Assembly: GCA_937922675.1 (NCBI GenBank)
Contig: CALAJN010000014.1
Location: forward strand, 310,001-374,000
Direction of reading: 5' to 3'
DNA: 64,000 bases
Origin: an uncultured Granulosicoccaceae bacterium
GTDB lineage: Bacteria > Pseudomonadota > Gammaproteobacteria > Granulosicoccales > Granulosicoccaceae
Made by a program: the position numbers and the translations under genes
In this document: positions 1 to 8,893 of the stretch, in pieces
Position numbering within the stretch: the stretch's first letter is position 1
Layout: the number at the start of each line of letters is the position of its first letter
Notes under the pieces: model-generated
Told to the model about the DNA's origin: nothing
Databases searched by the model: none
The model's input: the letters and a program-made list of their open reading frames with translations, nothing else

Positions 1-35
1 CGCTGTGGCAGGAGAGCAAGCGCGCCCTCGGCTGA
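1..35 (+). CDS. C-terminal tail of a gene cut by the left edge
   Basis: The first bases hold an open frame from base 3 that reads LWQESKRALG and stops at TGA (33-35). It would be the last ten codons of a + strand gene converging on the DadA-like gene. There is too little to name a family, and an open frame this short can occur by chance. Confidence 0.3.
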   Translation, partial: LWQESKRALG

Positions 36-61
36 GCTGTCTTGCAATCCTTGCGCGTTTG

Positions 62-1381
62 TCAGGCCCGCAGCCGTCTGGCGAGCCAGGAGTTGGCGCG
101 AGCCTTGCGGCGCCGCGTTATCCAGCGTGACGGAGCAAAGGCGCGCATGTCTGCATCGGCTTGTTCACCGCTGAGCAATTGCGCCACCAGCTTGCCACTC
201 ACAGGCCCTGTCATCAAGCCAATGTGCTGGTGGCCGAAGTTTACCCACAGCCTGTCACTGCGCGGAGCGGGACCAATCACGGGAACACTGTCTGGAAGGG
301 TAGGGCGCGCACCACGCCAGACCGGCTCATCTGTGCGTCCGGTGACATCAAAGGCTTCGAACAAACGTGGCTCGACCTGTTCAAGTTGAGATAGATCAGA
401 AGGCGCATCGCGGGGTGCTAGTTCAACGCCTGTGGTCAAGCGCAAGCCTCCGGTCATTGGGCCTACGATGTACTCGCCGTCGACATCGTGAACCGAGTGC
501 GCGGGTACGTCACCTTTGAGCTCGTAGTGTGCGTGGTAGCCGCGCTCTACACCCAACGTAACGTCGTAACCTGCACGCGCTAGCAAGTCGCCACTCCAGG
601 GGCCTGCGCATAACAACACGCGATCGCTGCTTTTCAGTTCGCCTTCACATGTCCAGCTCACTGAGTCCTGTTTCTCTTCTATCTCGGAAACATCGCCATG
701 CAACAATTTTCCGCCATCAGCGACAAAGCGCTCTGCATGTTCGCGCATCAATAGGCCCGGGTTATCGACACGCCCCCCGGCTCTCAAGTGATAGCCCGAA
801 TTGAAAATTGGCCTCAGTGTGGGCTCCCGTGCTTGCAGGGCATCACGATCGAGTACTTCTATGTCGATCCCAAGCTCGTGCATCATGCGCCCGGCAAAAC
901 CTGTCAATGCCTGGCTTGCGCGCTCTGGTCCGCCGTTTCTGAATACCTTTAGCCAACCGGTTTCCGAGAATCGAGCGGCATTGCCAGTGCGTTGCATCAG
1001 CGCGCGATGTTCATCGACTGCCTGACGTGTCAGCATGAACAGGGCGTGCGAGCTTGCCTGAGCGCGACGCGTTTTGCTGGCCTCAAGAAAGCCAAGTACC
1101 CATGGCAGTTGCTTGAGCAGGTGAGCTTTTTGAAAGCGCAAGGAGCCGCTCGTGTTGCGCAGATACCGACCGAGTGAGTTGTGCAAGTCGGGGTTGTTGA
1201 GCGGCACGAAGGATGATGGATTAATGACTCCCGCGTTGCCCCAGGAGGTCTCTGATGCCGGTGCCTTTCGGTCGACCAGCGTGACTCTCCAGCCACGCTG
1301 CTGCAAGTGAATGGCGCTGGAAATCCCTACTGACCCAGCGCCGATCACGGCAATGCTATTACTCATACCCGAATGACCCAT
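62..1381 (-). CDS. FAD-dependent D-amino acid dehydrogenase-like oxidoreductase (DadA family)
   Basis: Predicted flavoprotein of the DAO/DadA family, which deaminates D-amino acids oxidatively and feeds electrons to the respiratory chain. The N terminus carries the Rossmann dinucleotide motif GAGSVGISSAIHL followed by the acidic end of the second strand (VTLVDR). The C-terminal part has the family's GARPTLPDSVPVIGPAP segment and a late GHQHIGLMTGP segment, as in DadA. The length of 439 aa is normal for the family (about 410-440). Two ATGs are possible, at 1381 and at 1366 (MSNSIAV); the second fits the family better because the Rossmann strand then begins at residue 3. It lies downstream of the L,D-transpeptidase gene on the same strand. 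D-amino acids released from peptidoglycan are a possible link, but only by position. The substrate cannot be told from sequence. Confidence 0.8.
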   Translation of the reverse strand: MGHSGMSNSIAVIGAGSVGISSAIHLQQRGWRVTLVDRKAPASETSWGNAGVINPSSFVPLNNPDLHNSLGRYLRNTSGSLRFQKAHLLKQLPWVLGFLEASKTRRAQASSHALFMLTRQAVDEHRALMQRTGNAARFSETGWLKVFRNGGPERASQALTGFAGRMMHELGIDIEVLDRDALQAREPTLRPIFNSGYHLRAGGRVDNPGLLMREHAERFVADGGKLLHGDVSEIEEKQDSVSWTCEGELKSSDRVLLCAGPWSGDLLARAGYDVTLGVERGYHAHYELKGDVPAHSVHDVDGEYIVGPMTGGLRLTTGVELAPRDAPSDLSQLEQVEPRLFEAFDVTGRTDEPVWRGARPTLPDSVPVIGPAPRSDRLWVNFGHQHIGLMTGPVSGKLVAQLLSGEQADADMRAFAPSRWITRRRKARANSWLARRLRA

Positions 1382-1403
1382 GTCCCCTTGAGGGCATGGT
1401 AGT

Positions 1404-1419
1404 CCCTGGCATGCCAGGG
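1404..1419. repeat. 16-bp perfect palindrome between the L,D-transpeptidase and DadA-like genes
   Basis: CCCTGGCATGCCAGGG is a perfect inverted repeat in the 65-bp gap, about 22 bp upstream of the DadA-like start. No T-run follows on either strand, so it is a poorer terminator than operator candidate. No regulator can be assigned. Confidence 0.4.
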
Positions 1420-1446
1420 GTCGAGTCTCAAGAGCCGTCTAGCACA

Positions 1447-3381
1447 CTAACCACGTTGTGCCGCGACGCGTGGGGAGGGCGTAAGAGTCTCAGTACTTGC
1501 TGACAGATTTTCGGCCTCGATATCGGTCAACAGTGTCCCTGCCTTTACCAGAGCCTTGTGCAGCAGGCTGTCTTGCGCATAGATATCCTTGCGTTTTTGC
1601 AGGCTTCCGTCCTCGTCTACCCAGGTGGTGATGTACGTCATGTGTGAGGGTATTGGCGTGTTCAACGTAATACGCTGGGTATCAGTGCTATTCCAGATGT
1701 CATCAATCGTGCGATCAGAACGCCCATCGATCCCGAGAATTGTGCGAGTCAAGTGCTCTGCATCAGCAACACGAACACAGCCATTGCTGTACGCACGATC
1801 CGGTAGATCGAACAGTGTCTTTGCTTGAGTATCGTGAAAATAGATGGCGTACTGGTTGGGCATCATGAATTTGACGCGCCCGAGTGCATTGTTGGAGCCT
1901 GCGTTCTGCTTCAGTACATAGGGAAAGGGCCTTTTGTGCAGGTCTTCGGGTTGCACTGTGTCATAGGCAATGGGGTAGAGCAATCCGTTCCGTCTTTCCA
2001 GATACTCAAAGTTGCGTGTGCGCAGGTAGCCAGGCTGAGCCATTTCCTTGGGTAGAAGCGACCTGTAAGCGATAGAGCGCGGAACGGTCCAGGTTGGGTT
2101 GACCTCAAGGTAGGACATATCGCGTGAAAATACCGGTGTGCGATGTGCTTTCGTGCCGATGACAACAGTCATGTCGATCACTTCTTCGCCATCGTCAATC
2201 ATCTTCATGCGATAGCTCGGCAGGTTCATGAAAATATGGCGCTCGCCGAGTTCACGCGGCATCCATCGCCACCGCTCCAGGCTCAGGGCAACTTCGCTGA
2301 TCGCCTCATGTACGCTGACGTTCATCAGTTTGCGTGTACGCGCGTCGACAATGCCTGATCCGGGTATACCATGGCGCTCCTGAAACTGCATGATCGCAAG
2401 CTTCAGCGGTGCATCAAACATGGGTGTAATGACGGTGTTAGCGTCCATATCGCCCGTCTCCACCATGCGGCGCTTGAAGAACATGATGTCACTGTGATGA
2501 TGTCCGACCCACATCGCGCCGATCTCCGGTACGTGAGTACGTGGTGTGGCGCTGTCTCGCTCCTCAAGCAGTGCTGCCATGTTCAACAGCAAGCGCTGAT
2601 AGTCGGCATTGTTCGGCATGACAGATCGCAAGGCGGTTCTGACATCAAGGCGTCCGGCGTGAATGTCATCCATGAGCTGGACCGTATTGACTGTCGGTGC
2701 GTCCCGGAACATTCGACTCTGTGTCTTTCTCGGATCAACGACACCTTGACCAAGGTCCCTGGCTAATCGTGTGAAAGCCGAATGCAGTAGCCGTTCAAGC
2801 CGAGCGCCGCGCTTGCCAGCCTGTTCTGTTACAGCAAGGCTGGTGTCCATGAAAGCTGCGTCATCTGTGGTGCGGACAAGACGTTGCGCGCGAGCACCGG
2901 CGGCTTTAAATGCGACTAGTGTTGCGGCGGTTTCACGCTCGGCGATGTCGCGCTTGAGCACGTCCAGGCGGTAGGCCGTCGCAGATAAGCCGTGATGTTC
3001 AACGGTCTCAAGAAACGCGATCAGTTGGCGCGCATTGTCTGAAACACCGGTACTGCGCAACCACGGCCCCCAGATCGTCTGTTCGTTGTGACTGGTCGCA
3101 CTGACATCCAGGAGCAGCCTGCCAGCGATGCTCTGGTCCGGATTGTTGCTTGCACCGGCGCTCTGAAAGTGGTTTGGCGCTCGATGGAGGGCCGCACGTT
3201 CGTCAGATTCGGAGCGCACATAGCTGCCACGACCGATCTGCAGACTGTCCTGATCAACCCACAGCTCGGGTGCAGTTTCCCAACTGTTGGCCGCGAGTGA
3301 GCTTGAGATTGTCAGCCCCGCTGACAAGAGGAGGATGTGAAGCCTCGACGTTGAGATGCACTGAAGCGTTGAATCGATCAT
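1447..3381 (-). CDS. ldtD: murein L,D-transpeptidase, YcbB/LdtD type
   Basis: Periplasmic enzyme predicted to form 3-3 (meso-DAP to meso-DAP) cross-links in peptidoglycan. I start it at the ATG at 3381, which gives 644 aa and a hydrophobic signal segment (HILLLSAGLTISSSLAA); the 23 residues encoded further upstream are polar and would precede the signal. The central part has the long YcbB-type insertion. A peptidoglycan-binding-like segment follows (FQERHGIPGSGIVDARTRKLM), then the YkuD catalytic domain (EVNPTWTVP, YFHDTQAKTLFDLPDRAYSNG). The catalytic cysteine is in SNGCVRV at about residue 535. Length and order match LdtD rather than the short ErfK-type enzymes. It lies downstream of the rnf cluster and DUF1841 on the same strand, with no obvious functional connection. 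It could be beta-lactam relevant, as LdtD homologues bypass penicillin-binding proteins, but nothing local shows that. Confidence 0.88.
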   Translation of the reverse strand: MIDSTLQCISTSRLHILLLSAGLTISSSLAANSWETAPELWVDQDSLQIGRGSYVRSESDERAALHRAPNHFQSAGASNNPDQSIAGRLLLDVSATSHNEQTIWGPWLRSTGVSDNARQLIAFLETVEHHGLSATAYRLDVLKRDIAERETAATLVAFKAAGARAQRLVRTTDDAAFMDTSLAVTEQAGKRGARLERLLHSAFTRLARDLGQGVVDPRKTQSRMFRDAPTVNTVQLMDDIHAGRLDVRTALRSVMPNNADYQRLLLNMAALLEERDSATPRTHVPEIGAMWVGHHHSDIMFFKRRMVETGDMDANTVITPMFDAPLKLAIMQFQERHGIPGSGIVDARTRKLMNVSVHEAISEVALSLERWRWMPRELGERHIFMNLPSYRMKMIDDGEEVIDMTVVIGTKAHRTPVFSRDMSYLEVNPTWTVPRSIAYRSLLPKEMAQPGYLRTRNFEYLERRNGLLYPIAYDTVQPEDLHKRPFPYVLKQNAGSNNALGRVKFMMPNQYAIYFHDTQAKTLFDLPDRAYSNGCVRVADAEHLTRTILGIDGRSDRTIDDIWNSTDTQRITLNTPIPSHMTYITTWVDEDGSLQKRKDIYAQDSLLHKALVKAGTLLTDIEAENLSASTETLTPSPRVAAQRG

Positions 3382-3522
3382 CCAGTGACAATCGACGCCC
3401 GCCGCAGATCCTTGATTTGTCCTGGCCTCAAGCCGTGAGCCACAAGGCATTTGGGCCCTGGTGCTTGCTCTGATCGTGAGTCAGGTCATAAGTGGCGAGG
3501 CAAACGTTCTGTTATCTGGTGG

Positions 3523-3951
3523 TCAGAGCAGGTGTCGCAATCTGTCCAGATAACCTGCTTCATCGGGCGCTCGGCCCTGACGCTGAGCTTCCCACAGCAT
3601 GTCAGCGAGCAAGGGCATCATCCGATGTTCAGCTTCGTGTCCATCGCCTGTCTTCAGCAGTAGGGCACGCGTAATATCGCGGATGCCCCGCGGTCGATCT
3701 GTGCCGACCTGCTCGCGTAGAGCGAGGTGCAAGCCGAGGTGCAGGAACGGATTCTCGATACCGTGTTCGCTGTTGAAGTCCTGATCGAGCACGTCGTCCG
3801 AGCCTAGGATCAAGGCGTGATACTCCGGATGTTCCTCGACCAGTGTGGCGACCTGTTTTTCCAGTGGCTCGAGTGGCTCACCGGCGCGGTGCTTTTTGAA
3901 CGCTTCGCGAAACAGGTCACGAGTGCGAGTTCTGTCATCAGTAAACAGCAT
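3523..3951 (-). CDS. DUF1841 family protein
   Basis: Cytosolic protein of 142 aa matching the DUF1841 family of proteobacteria by its features: an N-terminal RDLFREAFKKH segment, the NPFLHLGLHLALREQ core, and a C-terminal EAQRQGRAPDEAGYLDRLRHL. No signal peptide or membrane segment is present. The biochemical role of the family is unknown. It follows rnfE by 14 bp on the same strand and could be cotranscribed with the rnf genes. The conserved HLGLHL histidines might bind metal, but that is only a guess. Confidence 0.85.
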   Translation of the reverse strand: MLFTDDRTRTRDLFREAFKKHRAGEPLEPLEKQVATLVEEHPEYHALILGSDDVLDQDFNSEHGIENPFLHLGLHLALREQVGTDRPRGIRDITRALLLKTGDGHEAEHRMMPLLADMLWEAQRQGRAPDEAGYLDRLRHLL

Positions 3952-3965
3952 GCAGCTTCAATTCA

Positions 3966-4622
3966 TCAGGGCCTGGCAGCCGAACTGCGCCTGGATGTGT
4001 ACGCCGGACTGCACACCGCCAGCAAGAGTCCAAGCAGAATAAACGCTCCGGGTGGTAATGCCGCAAGGATCAGTCCGTGTTCTGCTGAAAATACCTGGAT
4101 GCCAGCGACCGCACTGTGACTTCCTGTCAGTCGTTCGGCTCCTGCAAACAGGCTACCCTGGCCGATGACTTCGCGGAGCATGCCCAGCGCCAACAGGGTC
4201 AGTGCAAATCCACTGCCGGTGGCTAGCCCGTCTATCACTGCTGGCGCAGGGCTTTGGTGACGAGCAAAGGCTTCGCTGCGCGCCAGGATCAGACAGTTGG
4301 TGACGATCAGAGGCAGAAAAATACCGAGCGAGTCATGCAAGGCAGGTAAGTAGGCGGCGGTCACTAATTCAATCACCGTGACGGTGCCTGCGATGACGGC
4401 AATCTGCATCGGAAGCCTCACTGCCGGTGCTATCCATTGACGTAGCAGTGATACCACCAGGTTTGACACCAGCAGGGTCACAAGCGTTGCCAGGCCCAGG
4501 GCAAGTGCATCGATTGCTGTGCTGCTGACCGCCAGCAAGGGACATAGGCCAAGCAGCTGTACCAGAGCGGGGTTACGTCGCCAGAGACCATCGACTATCA
4601 ACTCCTGCGTGCTGACTTTCAT
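3966..4622 (-). CDS. rnfE: Rnf electron transport complex subunit E
   Basis: Integral membrane subunit of the Rnf complex, which couples electron transfer between NADH and ferredoxin to Na+ or H+ movement across the inner membrane (in E. coli the homologous Rsx complex keeps SoxR reduced). The 218-aa protein has about six hydrophobic segments and the NqrD/RnfE signatures NPALVQLLGLCPLLAVSST near the N terminus and VTNCLILARSEAFA in the middle. It is homologous to RnfA with inverted topology, as known for the family. It overlaps rnfG by 4 bp, indicating translational coupling, and is the last rnf gene of the cluster. Confidence 0.95.
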   Translation of the reverse strand: MKVSTQELIVDGLWRRNPALVQLLGLCPLLAVSSTAIDALALGLATLVTLLVSNLVVSLLRQWIAPAVRLPMQIAVIAGTVTVIELVTAAYLPALHDSLGIFLPLIVTNCLILARSEAFARHQSPAPAVIDGLATGSGFALTLLALGMLREVIGQGSLFAGAERLTGSHSAVAGIQVFSAEHGLILAALPPGAFILLGLLLAVCSPAYTSRRSSAARP

Positions 4623-5242
4623 GACGCGTGTGTCCGTGGCTGCTCGAAGACGGTGGTGGCATGTTGCTCAAACCACACCAGCGAGTTATAGACGCCCCGT
4701 ATAACCGCCTGCGGCGTAATCGTGGCTCCGGTAAAGGCATCGAAGTGCCCACCGCGCTTTGCCACCGCCCAGCCGCTCTGGGGCAGGGTCTCAAGTGATA
4801 GCGCATCAAAGCTCTTGATCCAGTCTGAGCGGCGTAGCTCTATGTCATCTCCGAGTCCTGGTGTTTCTCGATGCGATATCACCCTCACTCCTGACACTTT
4901 CCTGTCGGCTGTTACGCCAACGAGGAGCACGATATCCCCGTTGTAGCCATCAGGGACTGTGACTTGCATGATTGCAGCTGCAGGCTCACCGTCACGCCAG
5001 TAACGATGAATGGGTAGCGGCGCATCCTCATCAAACAGTTCAAGAGCTTGCCCGGACTCCTCTGGCAGCCTGTCCCCTGGTAGTGGGCTGTCAAAGCTGC
5101 CGTCGGGGAGCACTTGTGCCATGCGAAGCGCTGTGAGCGCTGCCCGTGATTGCTCGATCCGCTCGCGGGAACCAGCATCGACGAGCATGACAACAACCAC
5201 GATGACTGTGATGACAGCGGAAAAAGCAAGAGACGCCTTCAT
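4619..5242 (-). CDS. rnfG: Rnf complex FMN-binding subunit G
   Basis: Periplasm-facing flavoprotein subunit that carries FMN covalently linked to threonine. The start at 5242 (MKASLAFSAV) gives 207 aa with one N-terminal membrane anchor (residues about 5-22) and a 4-bp ATGA overlap with the end of rnfD; the frame is open for 44 more codons upstream, but these overlap rnfD and are unlike the family. The FMN attachment motif is TGATITPQAV, with the linked residue predicted at Thr174. The preceding HRETPGLGDDIE segment is the family's conserved HxETPGLG motif. Confidence 0.95.
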   Translation of the reverse strand: MKASLAFSAVITVIVVVVMLVDAGSRERIEQSRAALTALRMAQVLPDGSFDSPLPGDRLPEESGQALELFDEDAPLPIHRYWRDGEPAAAIMQVTVPDGYNGDIVLLVGVTADRKVSGVRVISHRETPGLGDDIELRRSDWIKSFDALSLETLPQSGWAVAKRGGHFDAFTGATITPQAVIRGVYNSLVWFEQHATTVFEQPRTHAS

Positions 5243-6276
5243 CGCGGGTGCCTTGGCGTGTCGAGTCTGTCGATCAGTGGTACAGCACTGTTCATGATCA
5301 GCACCGCAAACGCCAGACCCTCGGGCCAACTTCCGAACTGCCGTATGAGAAAACTGATCAAGCCAACACCACATCCAAACAACAATCGACCGCGTGCGGT
5401 AGCAGCTCCGCTGACCGGGTCGGTGATGATGAAAAAAGCGCCGAACAGGGCAGCCCCCGAGAGAAGCGTCATACTCGGGTCAAACGCTGTCGTGCCGAAC
5501 ACCGAGGCTGCCGAATGGCAGAGTGCAAGGGTCACGATGAATGCAGTCGGCGCCTGCCAGCTGATGACGCGGCTCCAGAGAAGAAACAGGCCACCGAGCA
5601 GCCAGGCCAGTGCCACGCTGCTCCATCGCCAACCGACGGCAACCAGCTGCACGGTGTCGTCGGTCTTTGCCGAGGCGCTTGAGAGGCTCTTCTCGTCCAT
5701 GTGTTGGTGCCGCTGTTCACGCAAGAGCTCGCGCCATCGGTCGCGTGGTGTTTGCGCCGTCACTGTGTCCCAGACAGTTTCGTTAGCGGGGTCGGCCTTT
5801 CCCGGCCAGTGACTCATGTCAGCAGGAAAAGACACCAGCAAGACGGCGAAGGCGACCATGGCCGGATTGAATGGGTTGTATCCGAGGCCGCCGTAGGCAT
5901 GTTTTGCAAGCAGTATGGCAATGCCCGCTCCCACGATCAATTGCCACACCGGTAGTAGTGGCGTGACTGACAAGGCTATCAATACACCTGTCAGCGCAGC
6001 ACTACCATCGGAGACAGTGCGGATAACATCACGCTTGCGTAGAGTCAGTGCGAGTGCTTCAAAGGCCATTGCAGCGATCGCAGCTATCACCACAGTGAAG
6101 AGGATTCGTGCCTCTATGAGCAGAGCGTACGCCAGCGTGCCGGGCACAAGCGCATACAGGACGTAACGCATCGTCGCAGGCGTTGTGCGCAGCTGAACAC
6201 CCGTGTCCTGTCTGAGCAGCGCAAGGTCCACACCACGTCGGGCTGTGGGTGATCTATCCGAGTCTGATGCAGGCAT
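5239..6276 (-). CDS. rnfD: Rnf complex subunit D
   Basis: Membrane subunit homologous to NqrB with about nine predicted membrane segments over 345 aa and the family motif YGGLGYNPFNPAMVAFA (residues about 128-144). NqrB/RnfD proteins bind FMN covalently at the threonine of an S/T-G-A-T motif. Here the corresponding position, before the next conserved helix, reads TAQTPRDRW (Thr176), so the threonine is present but the glycine and alanine are not. It overlaps rnfG by 4 bp and starts 2 bp after the rnfC stop. Confidence 0.94.
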   Translation of the reverse strand: MPASDSDRSPTARRGVDLALLRQDTGVQLRTTPATMRYVLYALVPGTLAYALLIEARILFTVVIAAIAAMAFEALALTLRKRDVIRTVSDGSAALTGVLIALSVTPLLPVWQLIVGAGIAILLAKHAYGGLGYNPFNPAMVAFAVLLVSFPADMSHWPGKADPANETVWDTVTAQTPRDRWRELLREQRHQHMDEKSLSSASAKTDDTVQLVAVGWRWSSVALAWLLGGLFLLWSRVISWQAPTAFIVTLALCHSAASVFGTTAFDPSMTLLSGAALFGAFFIITDPVSGAATARGRLLFGCGVGLISFLIRQFGSWPEGLAFAVLIMNSAVPLIDRLDTPRHPR

Positions 6277-6278
6277 GT

Positions 6279-7733
6279 TCAGCTCTTGCGACGCGCGCGA
6301 GCGCGCTCAAGGGCTGCAGCAATACCGTCTGCGGCGATTGGCTCACTGGGCGTTGTGGGCCTAGTTTGGCGTGTTGGCCGAGTCTGCTCCCGTTCGAGGC
6401 GTGCCTGGTGCCGATCGTGCAGGGTGTTGGCGAGTTGCGCGTCGCGATCGCTCAATCTGTCGGCATGGCGACGTGAGCGTGCATGGCGAAAGCTGGCTGT
6501 GAGCGCAATCTCGGAGGGGCAAACGATATCGCAACAACCACAGGCGAGGCAGTGATCGAGCCCCTGCCTATCCAGTCCCTTGTCGTCAGCGCTACGGGCG
6601 TAGGCATACAGTTGTTGCGGCTGTAGCCCAACCGGGCACACTGATATGCAATCGCCACAACGAATGCATGGACGAGACGGTTGGACGCTTGGCGCGGTGT
6701 GTACTGACAGGGCGTTGGTTTGCGCTGTCACAGGGGCGCTGATGTCGGCGAGGTCGTAGCCGCTCAAAGCACCACCAACGCGTACGCGATCACCTGCCCT
6801 CGGTGAGTTACCCGTGTCTGCAAGTACCGTTTCAATCGCGGTGCCAAAGGCCACGCGTGCGTGACAGGGCCTGTCACCGTAGATAGTGATCAGTCGATGG
6901 GTTATGGCGTGCCCGCGCGCAATGCGTCCTGCTGCGTGTGCAGTGGCAAGGTTGAGGCAGATGCGGTTGCGATCAAGCGGTGTCTCATCGCGTCGCAAGC
7001 GGGGCTGACCCTCGAGGCGTAACAGCAGATCGACCAAGGGTCGCTCGGCACCGGATGGATAGATCGGTTGTAGCCGCTGCAACCGGATGTATTGCTTGTT
7101 TGCGATGGCGTCGTGCAAGCACTTTATCGCCTCGTGCTTGTCTGCCTCGATGGCAATCAGGGTTTGCTGAGGCTGCAGCCAGTCAATCAATGCATCAATG
7201 CCGGCTATGACTTCGTCAGCAAAGTGCATCAACAAGGCCTCATCGCAGGCTATTCCCGGTTCACACTCAGCGGCATTGATGATCAGACCCTGACACTGCG
7301 AAGGCGCGGCATGCCTGGCAAGTTTTGCTGCAGTAGAAAAGCCTGCACCACCATGACCAGTCAAGCCTGCATCTCGTAACAAGTCCAGGTTCAGAGCACT
7401 CGGTTTACTCGATGACTCGCACGTGTTCGCAGTGACGCAAGGCTGACATTCGAGTACAACGCTTGGCATCCACGTACCACTGGGATGTGCGTAGGGCCGT
7501 GCTTCAACGGCGCTCACTCGGCCTGATGCGCTTGCAGCAATACCGTCGGCCAACAGCTCACCGCAGTTGAGTGTTTGTCCAACGCGCACGCGTGGCTGCA
7601 GCGCCGTGCCGCCGTACCCGATCAAGGGAAAAACCAGCGTACGGGGCCGGGATAGATTGACAACAGGCGTATTCAGCCCCGGTTTGTGTCGCTTGAGCGC
7701 GAGCCCGCCCTGTATGCGTGGCAGCGTGTTCAT
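6279..7733 (-). CDS. rnfC: Rnf complex subunit C (NADH/FMN and two 4Fe-4S centres)
   Basis: Peripheral membrane subunit that accepts electrons at the cytoplasmic face. The 484-aa protein contains a glycine-rich nucleotide-binding region (GLTGHGGAGFSTAAKLA) and a SLBB-like middle. Two ferredoxin motifs follow in the C-terminal third, CIRCGDCISVCPVGLQ and CLACGCCDIVCPSE, which give two 4Fe-4S clusters. It is shorter than the E. coli protein, whose extra length is an alanine-rich tail; here the tail is only about 60 residues and is rich in Arg, Thr and Pro. It overlaps rnfB by 4 bp. Confidence 0.95.
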   Translation of the reverse strand: MNTLPRIQGGLALKRHKPGLNTPVVNLSRPRTLVFPLIGYGGTALQPRVRVGQTLNCGELLADGIAASASGRVSAVEARPYAHPSGTWMPSVVLECQPCVTANTCESSSKPSALNLDLLRDAGLTGHGGAGFSTAAKLARHAAPSQCQGLIINAAECEPGIACDEALLMHFADEVIAGIDALIDWLQPQQTLIAIEADKHEAIKCLHDAIANKQYIRLQRLQPIYPSGAERPLVDLLLRLEGQPRLRRDETPLDRNRICLNLATAHAAGRIARGHAITHRLITIYGDRPCHARVAFGTAIETVLADTGNSPRAGDRVRVGGALSGYDLADISAPVTAQTNALSVHTAPSVQPSRPCIRCGDCISVCPVGLQPQQLYAYARSADDKGLDRQGLDHCLACGCCDIVCPSEIALTASFRHARSRRHADRLSDRDAQLANTLHDRHQARLEREQTRPTRQTRPTTPSEPIAADGIAAALERARARRKS

Positions 7734-8281
7734 GAGGTCGCTGACCAGCCAATGCGTTCAGGGCTGCTGGCAAGAGCCACCAGATCAATGCAGTCCACAG
7801 GACAAGGGGCTAGACAGAGTTCGCAGCCGGTGCAATCTGCAGCTATGACCGTATGCATGAAGCGATGTGCACCGACGATGGCATCGGTTGGACAGGCCGG
7901 CAGACACAGTGCACAGCCGATGCAGTTGGCTTCATCGATGACCGCTACCTGCCGGGGGGGCTCTGTTGCCAGGCTTGCACTCGCCTGACGCCCGAGTAAC
8001 TGAGCCAATCGCGAAATCGTGAGCTGCCCTCCCGGCGGGCACTGGTCGATACCGATCCGGTTCTCGAGCAGTGCCTCTGCGTAGGGTCTGCAACCGGGGT
8101 AGCCGCACTGTGCGCACTGGGTTCGAGGAAGACAGTCCTCGATCTGATCCAGCAGGTCTTCACGCAGCGCTTGTTCACTATCTGCCGATCGACGAGAAAA
8201 GCGCCCAAGCGCAAGGCCGATCACATACAACACCGCGGCAGTGCCGGCGGCCAACGTCAGCACGGTAAACAAAGTGGACAT
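7730..8281 (-). CDS. rnfB: Rnf complex ferredoxin-like subunit B
   Basis: Electron-carrying subunit with an N-terminal membrane anchor (FTVLTLAAGTAAVLYVIGLAL) and three cysteine groups. The first is the N-terminal four-cysteine cluster CLPRTQCAQCGYPGC, followed by two ferredoxin motifs CIGCALCLPACP and CTGCELCLAPCP. I start it at the ATG at 8281 (183 aa), which matches the usual length; an in-frame GTG at 8299 would add six residues. It begins 21 bp after the rnfA stop. Confidence 0.95.
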   Translation of the reverse strand: MSTLFTVLTLAAGTAAVLYVIGLALGRFSRRSADSEQALREDLLDQIEDCLPRTQCAQCGYPGCRPYAEALLENRIGIDQCPPGGQLTISRLAQLLGRQASASLATEPPRQVAVIDEANCIGCALCLPACPTDAIVGAHRFMHTVIAADCTGCELCLAPCPVDCIDLVALASSPERIGWSATS

Positions 8282-8302
8282 GGAGTCAGCCACGTGCACT
8301 CA

Positions 8303-8893
8303 TCAGCGCGTGATACCCGAGAAGCCTAGAAAACCCAGTGACATGAGCCCTGCGGATATGAGCGCAAGTGATGCGCCACGGAAACGCGCTGGCACCTCGT
8401 CATTGTCAATGCGTTCTCGCAAGGCCGTGAACATGAGCAGTACCCAGGTAAAGCCAACTGCGGCCCCAAGGCCCGTGATCGTTGATTCCACCAGATTGCG
8501 GTCTCGCTGAGAGGTCAGTAACGCGACACCGAGCACCGCGCAGTTGGTTGTGATCAAGGGTAGGTACAAGCCGATAATGCCGTGCAGCAAAGGGCTACGT
8601 CGTCTGATGGCGATCTCGGTGAACTGCACCACGCAGGCAATAACCAGAATAAAGGACAGGGTCCGCAAGGCCTCGGCGCCCAGTGGTATCAGTACCAGGT
8701 GCTCGACCAGATAGCTGACAAAGGCCGCGGTAGTAAGCACAAAGCTTGTGGCAAGTCCGGTTCCGACGGCACTGTCGAGTCGCCGTGAGACACCCATGAA
8801 GGGGCAAAGTCCCAGAAATTCCACCAAGACAAAATTGTTGACGATGGCGGCGCCAACGAACAGCAGTCCGAAGTGCGCCAGCGTGTCACCCAT
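8303..8893 (-). CDS. rnfA: Rnf complex subunit A
   Basis: First gene of the rnf cluster; a membrane subunit of 196 aa with six predicted helices and the NqrE/RnfA signatures [18 protein letters not shown] and [12 protein letters not shown]. It pairs with RnfE in the membrane core. Its ATG (8891-8893) directly abuts the TAA of metG (8894-8896) with no intergenic base. The rnf genes are therefore probably read on the metG transcript, or from a promoter inside metG. Confidence 0.95.
   Translation of the reverse strand: MGDTLAHFGLLFVGAAIVNNFVLVEFLGLCPFMGVSRRLDSAVGTGLATSFVLTTAAFVSYLVEHLVLIPLGAEALRTLSFILVIACVVQFTEIAIRRRSPLLHGIIGLYLPLITTNCAVLGVALLTSQRDRNLVESTITGLGAAVGFTWVLLMFTALRERIDNDEVPARFRGASLALISAGLMSLGFLGFSGITR

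Noticed and set aside
7951-7960. A G7 run inside rnfB as a possible phase-variation site
   Set aside because: The rnfB frame is intact across it with all cysteine motifs in one frame, so there is no sign of a frame change.
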